Assembly: GCA_021298245.1 (NCBI GenBank)
Contig: JAJTDZ010000057.1
Span: 1-35,723, forward strand
Reading direction: 5' to 3'
Length of the DNA: 35,723 nucleotides
DNA from: Algoriphagus sp.
Lineage (GTDB): Bacteria > Bacteroidota > Bacteroidia > Cytophagales > Cyclobacteriaceae
Both the position numbers and the translations under genes were made by a program. The notes under the pieces are model-generated. The model did no database searches. It was not told the DNA's origin and saw only the letters and a list, made by a program, of their open reading frames with translations. Numbering within the stretch: position 1 is the first letter of the stretch; each line of letters starts with the position of its first letter. This document shows, in pieces, positions 33,170-35,723 of this stretch.

Positions 33170-34222
33170 TTAGATTTGATAAAAGTGTTTGTACCAAGAA
33201 GTAAAATTCGCCACCCCCTGCTCTACTTCAACCGAAGGATGATAACCCACATCGCGAACCAAATCACTCAAATCCGCATGGGTCTCCAACACGTCTCCGG
33301 GTTGTAAAGGCAAATATTCTAGTTTAGCTTTTTTTCCCAACCCTTTTTCCAATGCAGCAATAAAATCCATCAGGGCCACCGGTTTGGAATTTCCCAGGTT
33401 GTAAATTCTAAAAGGTGCAGAAGAGCGAGAGGGATCAGGAAGCTGTGGGTCAAAGTTGGGATCGGCTTGGGCTGGCTGATCTGCTACCGCTACCAAGCCT
33501 AAAACCACATCGTCAATGTAAGTAAAGTCCCGCTTCATTTGTCCGTGGTTGTATACCGCGATGGGCTCTCCTTTGGTGATGGCATCTGCAAATAAGAAAT
33601 AAGCCATATCTGGTCTACCCCAAGGCCCATACACGGTAAAAAACCTCAAACCCGTGGTGGGAATACCAAAGAGATGGCTGTAGGTATGAGCCATCAGTTC
33701 GTTTGCTTTCTTAGTACTCGCATACAAGGAGATGGGGTGATTGACTTCATCTGAAGTAGAAAAAGGCATTTTTTGATTCATTCCATATACCGAACTAGAA
33801 GAAGCATAAACCAAATGTCGCACGGGAAAGTGTCTGCAGCATTCCAAAAGCTGAAGGAAGCCCATGAGATTGCTTTGCAAGTAGACATCAGGATTTTCTA
33901 AAGAATAGCGAACTCCAGCCTGTGCTGCCAAATGAATGACAACGGAAAAGTCTTGTGCTTCAAAAAGACCTAGCATGAATTCTTTATCAACGATATTGGC
34001 CTGAACAAATCGGAAATCGGGGTATTCAGTGGAAGTAATAAGTGTACCGGGGCGAATTTCCCCTGCAGCTATACCCAATTGAGCAAGTCGTGCTCGTTTA
34101 AGTTGGGGATCGTAATACTCGTTAATGACATCTAAGCCGATGACCTGATCTCCTCGTTGTATCAGAAATTTGGCCACATGGTAACCAATAAATCCCGCTG
34201 CCCCGGTGACAAGGTAGTTCAT
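33170..34222 (-). CDS. NAD-dependent epimerase, probably UDP-glucuronate 4-epimerase
   Basis: 350 residues, extended short-chain dehydrogenase with NAD motif GAAGFIGYH near the N-terminus. The D-V-INEYYDPQLKRARLAQL segment after strand 2 is characteristic of UDP-glucuronate 4-epimerase (LspL/GlaE-type), and VHLAAQAGVRYSLENPDVYLQSN and YASTKKANELMAHTY are the family's usual HLAAQAGVR and YxxxK catalytic blocks (SSSVYGMN gives the Ser). It interconverts UDP-glucuronate and UDP-galacturonate for exopolysaccharide or capsule. It lies 1 bp upstream of rfbB. A link to the hexuronate locus is tempting but those genes break down free uronates, so the two are functionally separate. Confidence 0.88.
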   Translation of the reverse strand: MNYLVTGAAGFIGYHVAKFLIQRGDQVIGLDVINEYYDPQLKRARLAQLGIAAGEIRPGTLITSTEYPDFRFVQANIVDKEFMLGLFEAQDFSVVIHLAAQAGVRYSLENPDVYLQSNLMGFLQLLECCRHFPVRHLVYASSSSVYGMNQKMPFSTSDEVNHPISLYASTKKANELMAHTYSHLFGIPTTGLRFFTVYGPWGRPDMAYFLFADAITKGEPIAVYNHGQMKRDFTYIDDVVLGLVAVADQPAQADPNFDPQLPDPSRSSAPFRIYNLGNSKPVALMDFIAALEKGLGKKAKLEYLPLQPGDVLETHADLSDLVRDVGYHPSVEVEQGVANFTSWYKHFYQI

Positions 34223-34271
34223 GGCCTAAAGGATAGAAAAGAAACCAGTTTTTTCCTCATGATTAAAAAAT

Positions 34272-35429
34272 TTATCCCCGTTGCAGGACCCTTTCGTAAT
34301 TCTCTAAAAGTTGAGCATGGAAGAATTTCCGATCAAAGTGCTTTTCTACTTCCTGAGCAAGTTGCTCGGCGCAAGCAGCCATGAAATCGCGCTTGACAAA
34401 GGCAAACTCAATGGCCTCTTTCAATACTGAAACGTTGCCGGCAGGAAAAATCAAGCCCGACTTTTTTTGCACTATCAAGGAGGTATTCCCTACACCATCT
34501 GAACAAATGACGGGGACCTGCATGGCAGCGGCCTCCAAAAGGACGGTAGAAAACCCTTCTTGATCAGAAGGCTGCACCAACACGTCTGCCAGGGCCAAAT
34601 GATGCTCTACATGATCTGTCCAATCAATATGGACTATCTTGGCATGTTCGTGGATGTGTTGAGCCGTTTCGGTAGAAATGGCTCCTTCCTCACTTTTATC
34701 CCATGGCCCAATCAGAACCAGTTTTGAAGCGGATAAAATCTTAGAACTTAGAAAAGCAGCCACCAAATCTTCAGTACCCTTCTGCTTACTTAATCCGCCC
34801 ACAGCCATTAAGATAAATTCATTCTCCCCTGGCAAAATGCGCATGGTCGCTGCTACCAAATGATTTTCTTTCAGGGCGTTTCGATTGAATTTAGATAAAT
34901 CAATGCCGTTAGACGATCCCTTGCCTACCATCTTCAGTTTTGAATGCGAAACCAAGGACTTAGAAGAAAAGTAGTTTAACATCCCCGTAGAAATAACCCA
35001 AAGCTCTGAAGCTTTGGCAAAGGTCCACTTCTCTGTAAATCGCAAGGAATTTTCTTTCCCCAGCTTACCGGAGCTGAAAGGCATGTCTGACACCGTATGG
35101 ATACGGCGAGTAATACCTGCAAAAGACGCTGCAAGCATGGCCAAAAAACCTGCCTTGGCCCCATGGCTATGTACAATATCTGGTTTTTCTTTTTTTAAGA
35201 GACTTACCAAATTCAAAAAGCAAGAAAAATCATGAATAATATCCATTCCCTTGGAAAATGGTATATCTACATGAGAAACCCCTTCGGAAGAACAGACTTG
35301 GAAAACTTCCCTACCATCAGCACTTACCAAGATTACCTCCCAGCCTTTTGCCTTTAAGAATTTAAATTGCCCTGCCAGGGTAATCTTAAAAGTGATCGGT
35401 TCAGTGGAAATTCGCAGGAGTTTGGGCAT
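34272..35429 (-). CDS. Family 4 glycosyltransferase (GT-B fold)
   Basis: 385 residues, cytoplasmic or membrane-associated. The N-terminal half starts LLRISTEPITFKITLAGQ and has the PDIVHSHGAKAGFLAMLAA block; the C-terminal half carries the nucleotide-sugar-binding FILMAVGGLSKQKGTEDLV and the DVLVQPSDQEGFSTVLLEAAAMQVPVI block with the E-x7-E motif (Glu in EGFSTVLLE). VGKGSSNGIDL before the second half is typical of the EPS-associated GT4 subgroup. It would transfer a sugar to a lipid-linked glycan; acceptor and donor are unknown. It is the first gene of the unit with the epimerase and rfbB, 49 bp ahead of the epimerase. Confidence 0.88.
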   Translation of the reverse strand: MPKLLRISTEPITFKITLAGQFKFLKAKGWEVILVSADGREVFQVCSSEGVSHVDIPFSKGMDIIHDFSCFLNLVSLLKKEKPDIVHSHGAKAGFLAMLAASFAGITRRIHTVSDMPFSSGKLGKENSLRFTEKWTFAKASELWVISTGMLNYFSSKSLVSHSKLKMVGKGSSNGIDLSKFNRNALKENHLVAATMRILPGENEFILMAVGGLSKQKGTEDLVAAFLSSKILSASKLVLIGPWDKSEEGAISTETAQHIHEHAKIVHIDWTDHVEHHLALADVLVQPSDQEGFSTVLLEAAAMQVPVICSDGVGNTSLIVQKKSGLIFPAGNVSVLKEAIEFAFVKRDFMAACAEQLAQEVEKHFDRKFFHAQLLENYERVLQRG

Positions 35430-35723
35430 TAGGATGTGATCAAGTACACAAAGTTAAAATTTTATCAGAAGAAGTTTTTTAAAAAATTAGGGTGAAGAAA
35501 AAAGAAAGAGATGCTTTTTAAGTTTACTTTCCTTCTAGGTTAAATAAGGGCTTTTTGGTGTTGAAAGATGCTATTTACCAGAATAATTCCTTTCAATTCA
35601 AAAACTCATCTCTTCCATCTTATCTGAGGTTTAATTTTTTAAATATTGAAATAGTACAAATTTTTATTTTAAAAATAAATTTAAATTTTTTTTTATTTTA
35701 ATTATTTTAATTAATTTTAAAAC
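35430..35723. other. Gene-free, extremely AT-rich end of the window
   Basis: These 294 bases hold no reading frame I can support. They should contain the promoter of the glycosyltransferase unit (minus strand). The last about 90 bases are almost only A and T, with TTTATTTT-A-AAAATAAA as a small inverted repeat near 35662-35680. This may be an intergenic spacer of a polysaccharide locus continuing beyond the window. Confidence 0.55.

Noticed and set aside
33170-34222. The epimerase as part of uronate catabolism
   Set aside because: It acts on UDP-sugars and is coupled to rfbB and a glycosyltransferase, about 10 kb from the hexuronate genes.

Overview
The window looks like the chromosome of a Bacteroidota member, most likely Cytophagales/Cyclobacteriaceae (Algoriphagus-like). 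The grounds are moderate-to-low GC, few Shine-Dalgarno sites, a promoter of the TTTG / TAnnTTTG type before the one tRNA gene, many exported proteins and lipoproteins, and typical families (DUF1573, DUF4920, TIGR02603/TIGR02604 haem proteins, a SerB-SerA fusion). This placement is inferred from gene content only. I see no rRNA, CRISPR array, insertion sequence or phage gene.

Layout. 1-8.1 kb: gamma-glutamyltransferase (5' end outside the window), a PhoD-like phosphatase, a divergent pair of tryptophan 2,3-dioxygenase and glutaryl-CoA dehydrogenase, an exported protein with two TonB C-terminal domains, a nucleoside-hydrolase-like exported protein and a DUF1573 protein. 8.2-13.3 kb: trpS, then on the minus strand a PIG-L deacetylase and a large haem-binding dehydrogenase-like lipoprotein gene split by two frameshifts. 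13.5-16.2 kb: tRNA-Glu with promoter and terminator, GAPDH, an exported protein of unknown function and a TIGR04282-type protein. 16.2-23.8 kb: a hexuronate catabolism locus. On the minus strand are kdgK (broken), kdgA and a TRAP transporter (dctP, dctQ, dctM); on the plus strand are uxaA and uxaB, with an antisense DUF1330 gene between them. 23.8-28.8 kb: a tightly coupled tetR-ABC-hlyD-tolC export operon with a 13-bp perfect inverted repeat upstream. 28.9-30 kb: DoxX, a 67-residue protein and a broken DUF4920 lipoprotein gene. 30.2-32.1 kb: fused phosphoserine phosphatase/phosphoglycerate dehydrogenase. 32.1-35.4 kb: polysaccharide genes (rfbB, a UDP-glucuronate 4-epimerase-like gene, a GT4 glycosyltransferase), then a very AT-rich gene-free end.

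How they work together. The hexuronate locus would import uronates, carry tagaturonate through altronate to KDG (UxaB, UxaA), phosphorylate it (KdgK) and cleave it to pyruvate and glyceraldehyde-3-phosphate (KdgA); no uronate isomerase is in the window. The export operon forms a tripartite inner-membrane/periplasmic/outer-membrane exporter, probably controlled by its own TetR protein. TDO and glutaryl-CoA dehydrogenase suggest amino-acid (Trp/Lys) breakdown.

Two points stand out. First, the exporter's ABC protein has a perfect Walker A but altered Q-loop, signature, Walker B and H-loop residues. Second, four genes within about 20 kb carry frameshifts or internal deletions (haem protein, kdgK, hlyD, DUF4920), which means either real gene decay or errors in the assembly; the sequence alone cannot decide.
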